A DNA stretch of 9,850 nt from Acidobacteriota bacterium (GCA_004356175.1 SMXV01000067.1:1-9850); one strand, 5' to 3'; numbered from the stretch's first letter, positions 1 through 6,387 are shown. Made by a program: numbers and translations. Notes: a model not told the origin generated them from the letters alone.

Positions 1-498
1 CTTGAAACCCTTGCGCCAGTCAAACTTTTCCACGGCACGAATCAAACCAAGGTTGCCCTCCTGGATGAGGTCAAGGAAATCGATGCCGGATGTGTTCGCA
101 TACCTCCGTGCATTCGCGACGACCAGGCGAAGGTTGGCTGTGAGGAACGCATCCTTGGCTTCTGCGCCACGGCGAACCTGACGCTTCAACAGAATCTGTT
201 CGCTCTTCGTCTTGAAGTTCGCGGTACGAAGACGTTCCTCGGCAGCTTGGCCTGCCTCAATCTTCTGGGCGTAGTCGACCTCGTTCTCGGCCGTCAGCAA
301 CTCGAACTCACCTATCGATGTGAGGTACTGGCTTACGAGATCTGTGGTGAGTCTGCCGCGATCATCGGTGAGCTTGGAACGTTCACGGCTCTTTGCCGAC
401 CTGGATAAGGTGTCACGGACCATGCGTTCCTTGGCCTCTTCACGCTCCCGAACGGCCTTGTTGACAATGGACTGGCGAGGCTTCGAATTTGCCGTCAT
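1..498 (-). CDS. RNA polymerase sigma factor, RpoD/SigA-SigB family (N-terminal part, runs off left edge)
   Basis: This is the amino-terminal 166 codons of a primary-type sigma-70 factor, the RNA polymerase subunit that recognises promoters; the 3' end lies outside the window. The ATG at 498 is preceded by a strong Shine-Dalgarno GGAGGA (510-505) with six bases between. After a charged, Arg/Lys-rich leader of about 50 residues, region 1.2 starts at DLVSQYLTSIGEFELL (53-68). Region 2.1 follows (TANLRLVVANARRYA, about 119-133), then region 2.2 with the family hallmark DLIQEGNLGLIRAVEKFDW (about 142-160), the core-RNAP-binding segment. Regions 2.3 to 4 are off-window. The leader is short compared with the long acidic N-terminus of actinobacterial SigA/HrdB, so a SigB-like group 2 factor is as likely as the housekeeping one. 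A promoter with an overlapping inverted repeat lies upstream (593-636). Family assignment is secure; the subgroup is inference. Confidence 0.93.
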   Translation of the reverse strand, partial: MTANSKPRQSIVNKAVREREEAKERMVRDTLSRSAKSRERSKLTDDRGRLTTDLVSQYLTSIGEFELLTAENEVDYAQKIEAGQAAEERLRTANFKTKSEQILLKRQVRRGAEAKDAFLTANLRLVVANARRYANTSGIDFLDLIQEGNLGLIRAVEKFDWRKGFK

Positions 499-592
499 AG
501 GTCTTCCTCCAACCAATCAGCGGTCACAGTCACAGGCAGACACCGTTCGGTCTCCTGAAGGTCCGCGTCCACCTGTCCGGGGCATGCACCTC

Positions 593-621
593 AATATCAC
601 ACAGCCACCGTCATTTGTGAA
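593..621 (-). promoter_or_regulatory. Candidate sigma-70 promoter of the sigma factor gene
   Basis: On the minus strand a TTCACA -35 (621-616, five of six to TTGACA) is separated by exactly 17 bases from GATATT (598-593, four of six to TATAAT). This places transcription start near 586, giving a leader of about 88 bases with a good ribosome binding site. It is the best -35/-10 pair in the 206-bp gap between the sigma gene and the gene behind it. Inferred from sequence only. Confidence 0.45.
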
Positions 622-636
622 CCAGTTTCTTCACAA
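615..636. promoter_or_regulatory. Perfect inverted repeat, candidate operator over the -35 of the sigma gene
   Basis: TTGTGAA-N8-TTCACAA is a perfect 7-bp inverted repeat. It extends to flanking TCA/TGA if one unpaired T at 614 is allowed. One arm contains the proposed -35 hexamer of the sigma factor promoter, so a dimeric regulator bound here would be placed to block or modulate polymerase. The half-sites resemble CRP/FNR-type TGTGA, but the inner spacing is ten bases rather than six, so the cognate regulator is unknown. A short RNA hairpin is the alternative reading. Confidence 0.4.
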
Positions 637-704
637 TGACAAGGTAAGGGCTTTGAGTATCTACCCGCATGCCAACGATTCTCGTTAGAACCTGAACCGG
701 TTTG

Positions 705-1079
705 CTACCTGCCGAAAGGCAGAAAAGGCACGTAGTCGAGAAAGGATGTCACCCGTTTCACTGCGTCGGGTGCGTCAGACTCACATGCTTCGAGAGCGGG
801 ACGAACCGACTCGAAGTCGAATCCCTCCTCGAGCAGAGAGCCGTCAATCGTTATCCGAATGCCTCCGTCGCGCAAGGACTCAACGAGTGGCACATTGACT
901 CCTTCGGAACGTAGACAAGAAGTCCACCGCTCCAACTGGCCGACCACAGAATCGTCAGCAGCGCGCTGTGCGGTGTATGCGAACCCGACAGCCACGACGA
1001 TGGCGAGCGCCGCCACGACGCCGACCAGGACTGCGGGAACAACCCAGTCGCGTTCGGTCGATACGTTGTCGTCGGGCAT
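705..1079 (-). CDS. Small membrane-anchored protein with paired cysteines, function unknown
   Basis: This is a 124-residue protein. The ATG at 1079 is preferred over an upstream in-frame start at 1109 because AGGAG (1088-1084) sits four bases before it. A short polar N-terminus is followed by one hydrophobic helix at about 13-35, rich in Val and Ala, and then an outside domain of about 85 residues. That domain carries WTSCLRSEGVNVP (Cys55) and a later ALEAC (Cys99). The CLRSEG / A-x-x-AC layout recalls the short actinobacterial extracytoplasmic proteins built around 'CMRENGVDMPDP' followed by an 'AC' motif, where the two cysteines probably form a disulfide; that link is from memory of the pattern. 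The gene lies behind the sigma gene in the same direction with a 206-bp gap, so co-transcription is uncertain, and divergent from the LysE gene. No enzymatic motif is visible. Confidence 0.75.
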   Translation of the reverse strand: MPDDNVSTERDWVVPAVLVGVVAALAIVVAVGFAYTAQRAADDSVVGQLERWTSCLRSEGVNVPLVESLRDGGIRITIDGSLLEEGFDFESVRPALEACESDAPDAVKRVTSFLDYVPFLPFGR

Positions 1080-1116
1080 GTCTCTCCTCTGATGAGCCAA
1101 TACTCGCATGCAACGC

Positions 1117-1125
1117 GGTATATCA
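1117..1125 (-). promoter_or_regulatory. Possible extended -10 of the small membrane protein gene
   Basis: On the minus strand TGA-TATACC (1125-1117) fits an extended -10 (TGN plus TATACC). It would start transcription near 1110, about 30 bases before the ATG at 1079. No convincing -35 was seen. It shares the 1080-1155 divergent region with the LysE gene. Confidence 0.3.
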
Positions 1126-1142
1126 CCCTCTTATTGCGGCGG

Positions 1143-1148
1143 TAGCAT
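1143..1148 (+). promoter_or_regulatory. TAGCAT -10-like element six bases before an ACG codon of the LysE frame
   Basis: TAGCAT fits the actinobacterial TANNNT -10 pattern and ends six bases before 1155, where the LysE-family homology begins with an ACG codon. The same six-base spacing separates the -10 from the ATG in three other genes here (1841, 5835, 6936), so it probably marks a leaderless start. Note that TAG at 1143-1145 is also the in-frame stop that closes the frame upstream. Confidence 0.35.
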
Positions 1149-1202
1149 CCAACAACGCCGGATGTTCAGACCTTCGCGATCGTCGCCCTCGCGTCACTTG
1201 TA

Positions 1203-1787
1203 TTGGTTGTCATGCCAGGTCCCGCAGTAATCTACAAACTCACGCGCATCGTCAGCCAGGGCCGAGCTGCCGGTCTGGCATCTGCCCTCGGCGTGAACCT
1301 CGGGTCCGTCTTCCATGTGGTCGCGGCAGTGGCAGGCCTCAGCCTGGTTCTCGCCAGCTCAGCCGCCGCGTACACAACACTGCAATGGCTCGGAGTTATC
1401 TACCTCGCGTGGATCGGCTACCGCACGATCAGGACGGACGACAGTGTGTTCACAACGCCCCAGATAGAGCCGAGGTCACTCAGGCGAATCTTCTTCCAAG
1501 GCATGCTCGTCAACATCCTCAACCCGAAAGTCGCAATCTTCTTTCTTGCGTTCCTGCCCCAGTTCGTTGACCAGTCATCACTGAGACCAGCCCTACAGAC
1601 CTTTCTGCTCGGAATGACACTCGTGACAATCGGGCTCATCTCGGACTCGGTCTACGCCGTCGCAGGGGGAAGACTCTCTCAGGTATTCGAGAGACGCCAA
1701 GGCGCTGCCCGTACAACCCGTATCACAGCCGGGTCGGCGTATCTCACGCTTGCAGCCTTCGCCGCTGTCGGAACCATTGACCGCTAA
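1203..1787 (+). CDS. LysE/RhtB-family amino-acid exporter
   Basis: This is an integral membrane transporter of the LysE/RhtB superfamily, whose members export amino acids or related small molecules across the cytoplasmic membrane; the substrate cannot be read from sequence. The family signature MPGPAVIY sits near the start. It is followed by SQGRAAGLASALGVNLGS, several hydrophobic segments, and NILNPKVAIFFLAFLPQF in the middle, a classic LysE motif. TTG at 1203 is the first canonical start, giving 194 residues, but it cuts into the first membrane helix. The open frame continues upstream to the TAG at 1143 and reads TPDVQTFAIVALASLVLVV in phase, exactly the missing family N-terminus, with an ACG codon at 1155 where Met is expected. 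From 1155 the product would be 210 residues, close to the usual family length. The gene therefore uses an odd start, has lost its ATG, or carries a sequence error. No Shine-Dalgarno precedes either position. Confidence 0.88.
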   Translation: MVVMPGPAVIYKLTRIVSQGRAAGLASALGVNLGSVFHVVAAVAGLSLVLASSAAAYTTLQWLGVIYLAWIGYRTIRTDDSVFTTPQIEPRSLRRIFFQGMLVNILNPKVAIFFLAFLPQFVDQSSLRPALQTFLLGMTLVTIGLISDSVYAVAGGRLSQVFERRQGAARTTRITAGSAYLTLAAFAAVGTIDR

Positions 1788-1828
1788 ACGCACGACGCGA
1801 TGTGCTCTCTCTATATAGGGTTCAGCCT

Positions 1829-1834
1829 TACCCT
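1829..1834 (+). promoter_or_regulatory. TACCCT -10 element for leaderless expression of the zinc-ribbon gene
   Basis: TACCCT ends six bases before the ATG at 1841, so transcription should begin at or next to the start codon. No Shine-Dalgarno is present between them, which supports leaderless translation. An alternative TATATA lies at 1812-1817. No clear -35 was found. Confidence 0.45.
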
Positions 1835-1840
1835 GCCGGC

Positions 1841-2839
1841 ATGACTGACACCTCCTCAGAACTCCCCGTTTGCATCCACTGTGGCACCAGCCGCCCGGCG
1901 GACGAAACACTGTGTCCAAATTGCCAAAAGCCGTGGATCGACATCACCATCGGAACCGCACCCGCAGTTGGCGCAAGTGCTCAGGTCTCTGAGGTGGTTC
2001 CACCACCAGCCCCAATGCCGCCACCGCCTGGCGCCCTCTCTGCGGACGACACGGGTGAATTCGGATTCGACGACTGGACACTTCCGCCGGAACCGATGCA
2101 GAACAAGTCCAAATGGCTGATCCCCATTGCTCTGCTCGTTGCAGCAACGGCGCTGTGGGGTGTTGTGTTCCTCAGGAGTGATTCGACACCATCAACGACG
2201 GTTGCTGCCCTTGACACAACGACACCAACAGTCCTGACCACCACAACCATTTCTGATGTTGTTGTCACGACGGCGCCATCGACAACAACCACGCCAACCA
2301 CACTGCCTCTTCCAGCGTTTCCGAAGGCAAGCGACTGGGACGCAGCGGGCGACCCCGTAGCAACCGCAGACCTCACCCTCACCTCATCTGGTATTGGCCC
2401 CATCTCTCTCGGTTCGAGCCTTGCACAGAGCGCCGGTTCCCTCGCGGCAAGCCTCGGACCGGCTCAGGAGGCCGGGCTTGAGTCGAGCACCTGCGCAGGG
2501 ACAGAGCGGTACTGGCTCGGCTGGGGATCATTGACCGTCTACTTCGACGGTTTCGCCGATGACGCCACGTTCGTCGCGTACCGTGTAGAGGATGTCGGTC
2601 GAGATGGCTCCGGTCCAGAATTTGAGACGCTTAGTGGTTTGAAGGTTGGCGACAGCGTCGAAACACTCCAGGCGACGTATACGTTTTACACGGTGACGTT
2701 CGAGCTTCTCAGCGGCGAGGACATATTCCGGCTCCTGGAGAACTCTGAGGTCCTGCTGTGGGGGCCTGTTACCAGTACAGAATCCTCTGGTACTGTCCAG
2801 GGCATCTATTCTCCGGACTCCTGTCCTTCATCCACCTGA
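1841..2839 (+). CDS. Zinc-ribbon single-pass membrane protein with Thr-rich linker and extracytoplasmic domain
   Basis: This is a 332-residue protein of unknown function with readable architecture. A cytoplasmic zinc ribbon has Cys11-x2-Cys14 and Cys25-x2-Cys28. It is followed by a Pro-rich stretch (about 53-64), an acidic segment, and one membrane helix at about 91-111. A Thr/Pro-rich linker (about 115-156) of the kind common in actinobacterial surface proteins comes next. The C-terminal domain of about 150 residues has two cysteines (Cys218, Cys328) that may pair. It contains ETLSGLKVGDSVETLQ, LLWGPV and GIYSPDSC, which match the C-terminal domain of the protein at 4897-5790, so the two are paralogues. 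ATG 1841 is chosen over an in-frame GTG at 1802 because it starts the ribbon-bearing part cleanly and has a -10 six bases upstream. It precedes the LCP fusion gene by 51 bp in the same direction. A role in the envelope or its regulation is inferred from the neighbours. Confidence 0.85.
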   Translation: MTDTSSELPVCIHCGTSRPADETLCPNCQKPWIDITIGTAPAVGASAQVSEVVPPPAPMPPPPGALSADDTGEFGFDDWTLPPEPMQNKSKWLIPIALLVAATALWGVVFLRSDSTPSTTVAALDTTTPTVLTTTTISDVVVTTAPSTTTTPTTLPLPAFPKASDWDAAGDPVATADLTLTSSGIGPISLGSSLAQSAGSLAASLGPAQEAGLESSTCAGTERYWLGWGSLTVYFDGFADDATFVAYRVEDVGRDGSGPEFETLSGLKVGDSVETLQATYTFYTVTFELLSGEDIFRLLENSEVLLWGPVTSTESSGTVQGIYSPDSCPSST

Positions 2840-2852
2840 CAGGGAACCGACC

Positions 2853-2858
2853 TATGAT
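2853..2858 (+). promoter_or_regulatory. TATGAT -10 candidate for the LCP fusion gene
   Basis: TATGAT matches five of six positions of TATAAT and lies in the 51-bp gap before the gene at 2891. It would start transcription near 2865, about 26 bases before the GTG. No good -35 was seen, so read-through from the gene at 1841 is equally possible. Confidence 0.4.
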
Positions 2859-2880
2859 GCGAGTGCAACGTGTGCAGCCA

Positions 2881-2886
2881 AGGGGG
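2881..2886 (+). promoter_or_regulatory. Ribosome binding site fixing the GTG start of the LCP fusion gene
   Basis: AGGGGG, preceded by a further A, ends four bases before GTG 2891. This decides for that start against the in-frame GTG at 2870, which lies upstream of the site and has no comparable purine run in front of it. Confidence 0.6.
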
Positions 2887-2890
2887 TGCC

Positions 2891-4861
2891 GTGAATAACA
2901 CACCACACGAACAATCGAACCCTCCCCTCCATAGACGCGTCTTTTCGCTCGCCAACATTCTGTCGGGCGCGGCAGCGATCGTCGCGTTCCTCATCGGCGC
3001 AACCGTGTGGCCTTCGAACCGTGGAATCGTCCTGTCCGCCGTCGTTGCCGGGGTGGTTGCAGGACTCGTGTGGTGGATCGCGATGCGCCTTGTCTCCGGG
3101 CCAAGTCTCGAATCATCACTTGAAGACCTCACCCTGCTCGGCTCGATTCCGATGGATGGATCGGGCCCCGCTGCGGCAATCGCTGATACCGACGCCCTCG
3201 ACCGCTACACGGGGCTGCTCAGAGAGATCGAGGGCAGGACAACCGGAAGAGTCCTCCTGGTTGTCTCACCCAGTTCCGGTCAAGGAGCATCGACCGTTGC
3301 ACTCAACATGGCAATCGCTGCTACAAACGCTGGCAGGCGATCGATGCTCATCGATGCTGACTCCACATCGAGCGGCCTCAGCCAATACCTGTCGACTGGG
3401 TCATCGCCAGGACTCTCAGACATCGCGAACGGAACATCAACGCTGTCCCAAGCGGCGCGGATGTGGATGGTAAGCGATGACGCTCAATTTCCAATGTTGC
3501 CCTCGGGGGACGGACTGCACAGCGCCAATGACCTTGGCGGCACTCTCGTCGCAGAGGCGATCGAGACCGTTGCGGAGAGAGCTGACCTCGTCCTCATTGA
3601 TGTGGCACCTGTTGAACTGTCCACGGCAACCACCCTACTGGGCACCCACGCAGACGGGTCAATCCTCGTCATCTCAGATTCGGCCGACCCCGAGGCGGTT
3701 GCGGCAACGGTCCTTGAACTTGAGGCATGCGGCGCCCCTGTTCTCGGGTATGTGAGGAACCGATCAGACGGCGCCCATCGGCTCGCTCCCGTGTGGTGGC
3801 GTCGCTCACTTGTCCATGCCGTTGCCGCGATGGTGCTCCTTCTTGGCACCTTTGCCGCCTACACAGGACTCCAACTCTGGTATTCGTGGAATCAGGTCGA
3901 TACAGAGACGTTCGACACATTCGCAATTGCCACTGACGAACCGACGACTTCGGAGCTGAGCGAGGACGATGTGGAACTTGTTGCAGATGAAGTCCCTCCA
4001 GCGCCCGTACCAGAGGTTATCGCACCGACAGAAGCGTACGAAACGTTCCTGCTCATAGGCCAGGACAAGATGTCAGGTGCGGCGGACGTGATCCTCTTCC
4101 TCGTGCGGCCCACGAACGGCGCTGAACCCTTCATGGTCTCATTGCCGCGGGATCTCTACGTCACCAACGCCTGCAACGGCCGCAACAGCCGAATCAATGC
4201 GCTCATTCGCGGCTGTAAATCCAAGGACATCAACGGGCCGAGTCTGCTGTCGTACACCGTTGGACAGTTCACGGGCATCGAGGTCGACCATTTTGCCATC
4301 TTCGATTTCGACGGTTTCGAAGACGTCATCGACTCTGTCGGAGGGATCGAGATCTGCGTTGACTACCCAACCATCGACCGCAAAGCCAAGTTATCCATAG
4401 CCGCGGGCTGCACGAACGCTTCAGGTGCTCTGGCCCTTGCGTGGGTCCGGTCACGTCACCCGCAGCAGAAAATCAATGGGACATGGAAGAGCGTGCCCGG
4501 CGCTGGCGACCTCGCGCGCAACCAGCATCAACAGGACGTGATTCTCGACCTATTCAGTCGGTTGAAGTCGTTCGGTTCGCCGACAGAGCTCACAGCCCAG
4601 GTCGCGAGCGTGGCAGGTGCGTTCACATTTGACGACACGCTCAGCCTCGCAGACGCCGTAATCCTCGCGTGGGGAATGCGCGATCTCGACCTCAGAGACA
4701 TCAAGCGCCTCACCATTCCTGTACGTCTCACTCGATCAAAGACCGACCAGTCGATTCTGGTTGCCACCGCCGGGTTCGATGAAGTCCTCCTTGAAGCGTA
4801 CGGTGGGAGCCTTCCCGTGGAAGGGAGCGAGGCAGGAGGGTTCACGCCTCCAAGCCGGTAA
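2891..4861 (+). CDS. LytR-CpsA-Psr (LCP) family protein fused to a degenerate BY-kinase/MinD-like ATPase domain
   Basis: This 656-residue protein has GTG as start. Two helices (about 20-40, 46-67) form a tight hairpin like the membrane part of Wzz-type proteins. A cytoplasmic BY-kinase/MinD-type domain (about 100-292) follows: VVSPSSGQGASTVALNMA (124-141) aligns with Walker A, MLIDAD (152-157) with Walker A', and LVLIDVAPV (233-241) with Walker B. The Walker A lysine is Ala133 (GCA at 3287-3289) and the first glycine is Ser128, so ATP hydrolysis or kinase activity is doubtful. A third helix (about 306-328) and an acidic linker lead to an extracytoplasmic LCP domain (about 383-640). It retains the expected acidic and basic residues: AD399, SLPRDLYV (417-424) with Arg420-Asp421, RINAL (434-438), VRSRH (519-523) and DLARNQHQQ (540-548). 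LCP enzymes transfer undecaprenyl-linked glycopolymers to the cell wall. Each half is recognisable; their joint role is inferred. It is flanked by two paralogous surface proteins. Confidence 0.9.
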   Translation: MNNTPHEQSNPPLHRRVFSLANILSGAAAIVAFLIGATVWPSNRGIVLSAVVAGVVAGLVWWIAMRLVSGPSLESSLEDLTLLGSIPMDGSGPAAAIADTDALDRYTGLLREIEGRTTGRVLLVVSPSSGQGASTVALNMAIAATNAGRRSMLIDADSTSSGLSQYLSTGSSPGLSDIANGTSTLSQAARMWMVSDDAQFPMLPSGDGLHSANDLGGTLVAEAIETVAERADLVLIDVAPVELSTATTLLGTHADGSILVISDSADPEAVAATVLELEACGAPVLGYVRNRSDGAHRLAPVWWRRSLVHAVAAMVLLLGTFAAYTGLQLWYSWNQVDTETFDTFAIATDEPTTSELSEDDVELVADEVPPAPVPEVIAPTEAYETFLLIGQDKMSGAADVILFLVRPTNGAEPFMVSLPRDLYVTNACNGRNSRINALIRGCKSKDINGPSLLSYTVGQFTGIEVDHFAIFDFDGFEDVIDSVGGIEICVDYPTIDRKAKLSIAAGCTNASGALALAWVRSRHPQQKINGTWKSVPGAGDLARNQHQQDVILDLFSRLKSFGSPTELTAQVASVAGAFTFDDTLSLADAVILAWGMRDLDLRDIKRLTIPVRLTRSKTDQSILVATAGFDEVLLEAYGGSLPVEGSEAGGFTPPSR

Positions 4862-4865
4862 GCCT

Positions 4866-4871
4866 TACACT
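4866..4871 (+). promoter_or_regulatory. TACACT -10 candidate for the gene at 4897
   Basis: TACACT is identical to the -10 hexamers proposed before 5835 and 6936, but here it lies 25 bases before the start, giving a short leader of roughly 19 bases with a Shine-Dalgarno. The gene may also be read from the LCP transcript, which ends only 35 bp upstream. Confidence 0.35.
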
Positions 4872-4887
4872 ACGAACAGCCAGTGTC

Positions 4888-4892
4888 AGGAG
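4888..4892 (+). promoter_or_regulatory. Ribosome binding site deciding the GTG start at 4897
   Basis: AGGAG ends four bases before GTG 4897. The overlapping GTG at 4895 is followed at once by TGA and can be excluded. Confidence 0.55.
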
Positions 4893-4896
4893 CCGT

Positions 4897-5790
4897 GTGA
4901 CAACACCACAGGACCCACATTCAAATCCGCCCGGTTTTACGGATCCATATGCAGACCTGACCAACATCTCGGGCGACGATCCACTCCCGCCACTTGAACC
5001 TGCGACGACGCCGCCTGCCCAGCCACCGAGTTCACCTCTGCTCACTGGCCTCATCATCGGCCTGCTACTCGTTGCGCTCTCTGTTGCGGTGTTTCAGCTG
5101 CTCGGCTCCGACGATTCGGGAACCGCTGTGGGCACAACAACAACCACCGACCCCTCCGCAACGACAACCACGGCTGACGGTAGCTCAACAACAACGAGCG
5201 AACCTGGCCCGACGACAACCCTGCCCGACCTCAACCCATACCCTCCTGTTGGCGCACCGATACCTGTCGAAAAACAGAAGATGATCACAAACGGGATGCG
5301 GATCAACGACAATGACATAAAGGACATTGTCTTTGGCATGCCAGCTGATGAGGCGATCGGCAGTTTCGTGGCCTCCTTCGGCGACCCGACCGACGACACC
5401 GGGTGGCGAATTTCGACAGGCGCATTCGGTGTGTGTGTTGGCGAATTCGAACGGATCGTAACGTTCGGCTACTACGCGGCAATCGTGACCAAACCGGGCG
5501 GTCAGGAGACATACAACGGCTACCGCCATGACCTCAACTTCGGTGACGCTGGCCACGTCGCCTCAGCTCTCGAAACACTCAGCGGCCTGACCGTCGGTGC
5601 GACGGTCGCGGAACTCAACGAGATCTACAAGGACCAGCGTGTGACCTTTGTGGAAGATCCCCAGCTCGGAACTATCTACAACGTGAGCGGAGCGACGTCC
5701 GGCAACCTTCTTCTGTGGGGACCCGTTGCCGGCACGTCTGACGACGACCGCGTCATTGGCATCTACGCACCTGAGGTCTGCGGCAGGTAG
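4897..5790 (+). CDS. Single-pass surface protein with Thr-rich linker, paralogue of the zinc-ribbon protein
   Basis: This is a 297-residue protein of unknown function. A Pro-rich, acidic cytoplasmic N-terminus of about 46 residues precedes one membrane helix (about 47-69). A Thr/Ser-rich linker (about 76-109) follows, then an extracytoplasmic domain (about 136-295) with two cysteines (Cys180, Cys295). That domain shares with the protein at 1841-2839 an early G-x-x-x-x-x-A stretch, Cys-x-G-x-x-x-R-type context, ETLSGLTVGATVAELN, LLLWGPV and a terminal GIYAPEVC. The two are therefore paralogues with the same membrane layout, but this copy lacks the zinc ribbon and has an expanded middle with GYYAAIVTKPGG. 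Start GTG 4897 is set by AGGAG at 4888. It lies 35 bp behind the LCP fusion gene and is probably co-expressed with it, so envelope biogenesis is a reasonable guess. No catalytic motif was recognised. Confidence 0.83.
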   Translation: MTTPQDPHSNPPGFTDPYADLTNISGDDPLPPLEPATTPPAQPPSSPLLTGLIIGLLLVALSVAVFQLLGSDDSGTAVGTTTTTDPSATTTTADGSSTTTSEPGPTTTLPDLNPYPPVGAPIPVEKQKMITNGMRINDNDIKDIVFGMPADEAIGSFVASFGDPTDDTGWRISTGAFGVCVGEFERIVTFGYYAAIVTKPGGQETYNGYRHDLNFGDAGHVASALETLSGLTVGATVAELNEIYKDQRVTFVEDPQLGTIYNVSGATSGNLLLWGPVAGTSDDDRVIGIYAPEVCGR

Positions 5791-5822
5791 CGCATCGCCA
5801 CGTCGTCGCTGCACGATCTGGG

Positions 5823-5828
5823 TACACT
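5823..5828 (+). promoter_or_regulatory. TACACT -10 element for leaderless expression of the four-helix protein gene
   Basis: TACACT ends six bases before ATG 5835. There is no Shine-Dalgarno (the six bases are CGGATA), so the mRNA should begin at the start codon. The same hexamer and spacing occur on the other strand before 6936. No recognisable -35 lies about 17 bases upstream. Confidence 0.5.
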
Positions 5829-5834
5829 CGGATA

Positions 5835-6362
5835 ATGAAACGCAGTAACGGTATGGCACTCGGAATCGGCGCATCTTCCGGCCTGATTCTGGCGCTGGCT
5901 CTCATGTTGTATGTCAGCGCCACCGGCGGTATCCCTTCTGTAGGAGCAACACTCGACAGCACCGGCATTGTGCCCGTGTTTACGCCCGCAGCTTCTGCCC
6001 TATGGATCGCGGTCATTCTGGCCGCTTCGTTCGGAGGGTTTGTGCTTGCCGCTGGTACCCGAGCGGTGACGCGAGTTATTGATCCCGAAGCAACGTCCGC
6101 GGCGTTCGCGCTGGTCGCCGTTGTCGGCATGGTCGTCGCACCCGTTGTCGCGATGGCCGCGTTCCCTCTTGGCACAATCGTCTTCGGAAGCATCGATAAT
6201 GGCACCGTTTCCCTCGGCGTTGCCGAGATGGTCTGGCTCACCGCAGCGGTGGGGATCCTTGCAGGAGCGATGGTGGTGTGGCTCGCCTACATCCTCGCAC
6301 GGCCACCGGTTGAGGAAGCTGACCTCGGTCTTCTCAGCGACACTGCTGATCGCTCCGCATAA
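5835..6362 (+). CDS. Four-helix integral membrane protein, function unknown
   Basis: This is a 175-residue, strongly hydrophobic protein with four predicted membrane helices at about 8-27, 55-77, 90-117 and 132-155. A Gly/Thr-rich outside loop lies between helices 1 and 2, and a short charged C-terminal tail ends the protein. Polar residues in the helices are few, and no transporter or enzyme signature was recognised. The start is ATG 5835, expected to be leaderless because a TACACT -10 ends six bases upstream. It lies 44 bp after the paralogue gene and is the last of the plus-strand run; the next gene is convergent, 25 bp away. Membership in the envelope module rests only on position. Confidence 0.75.
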   Translation: MKRSNGMALGIGASSGLILALALMLYVSATGGIPSVGATLDSTGIVPVFTPAASALWIAVILAASFGGFVLAAGTRAVTRVIDPEATSAAFALVAVVGMVVAPVVAMAAFPLGTIVFGSIDNGTVSLGVAEMVWLTAAVGILAGAMVVWLAYILARPPVEEADLGLLSDTADRSA

Positions 6363-6387
6363 CAGCCAGGTCGAATGATGTAGCCGG

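Noticed and set aside
615..636. CRP/GlxR binding site
   Set aside because: The half-sites are TGTGA/TCACA, but the spacing is ten bases instead of six, so it is kept only as an operator for an unknown regulator.
320..688. 122-codon plus-strand frame over the sigma gene start
   Set aside because: The minus strand here encodes sigma region 1.2 in good frame with a Shine-Dalgarno; this frame spans the end of a gene and an intergenic promoter.
968..1570. 200-codon open frame overlapping the LysE gene
   Set aside because: It is Arg/Pro/Cys-rich with no domain, and the overlapping frame encodes an unmistakable LysE protein; it is a high-GC shadow.
1981..2403. 140-codon minus-strand frame rich in Val
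   Set aside because: It is the antisense image of the Thr/Pro-rich linker of the zinc-ribbon protein; repeated ACN codons read as GTN-type codons on the other strand.
5753..6241. 162-codon minus-strand frame under the four-helix protein gene
   Set aside because: It is Ala/Thr-rich without motifs, and the plus-strand frame shows clear membrane helices and a promoter.
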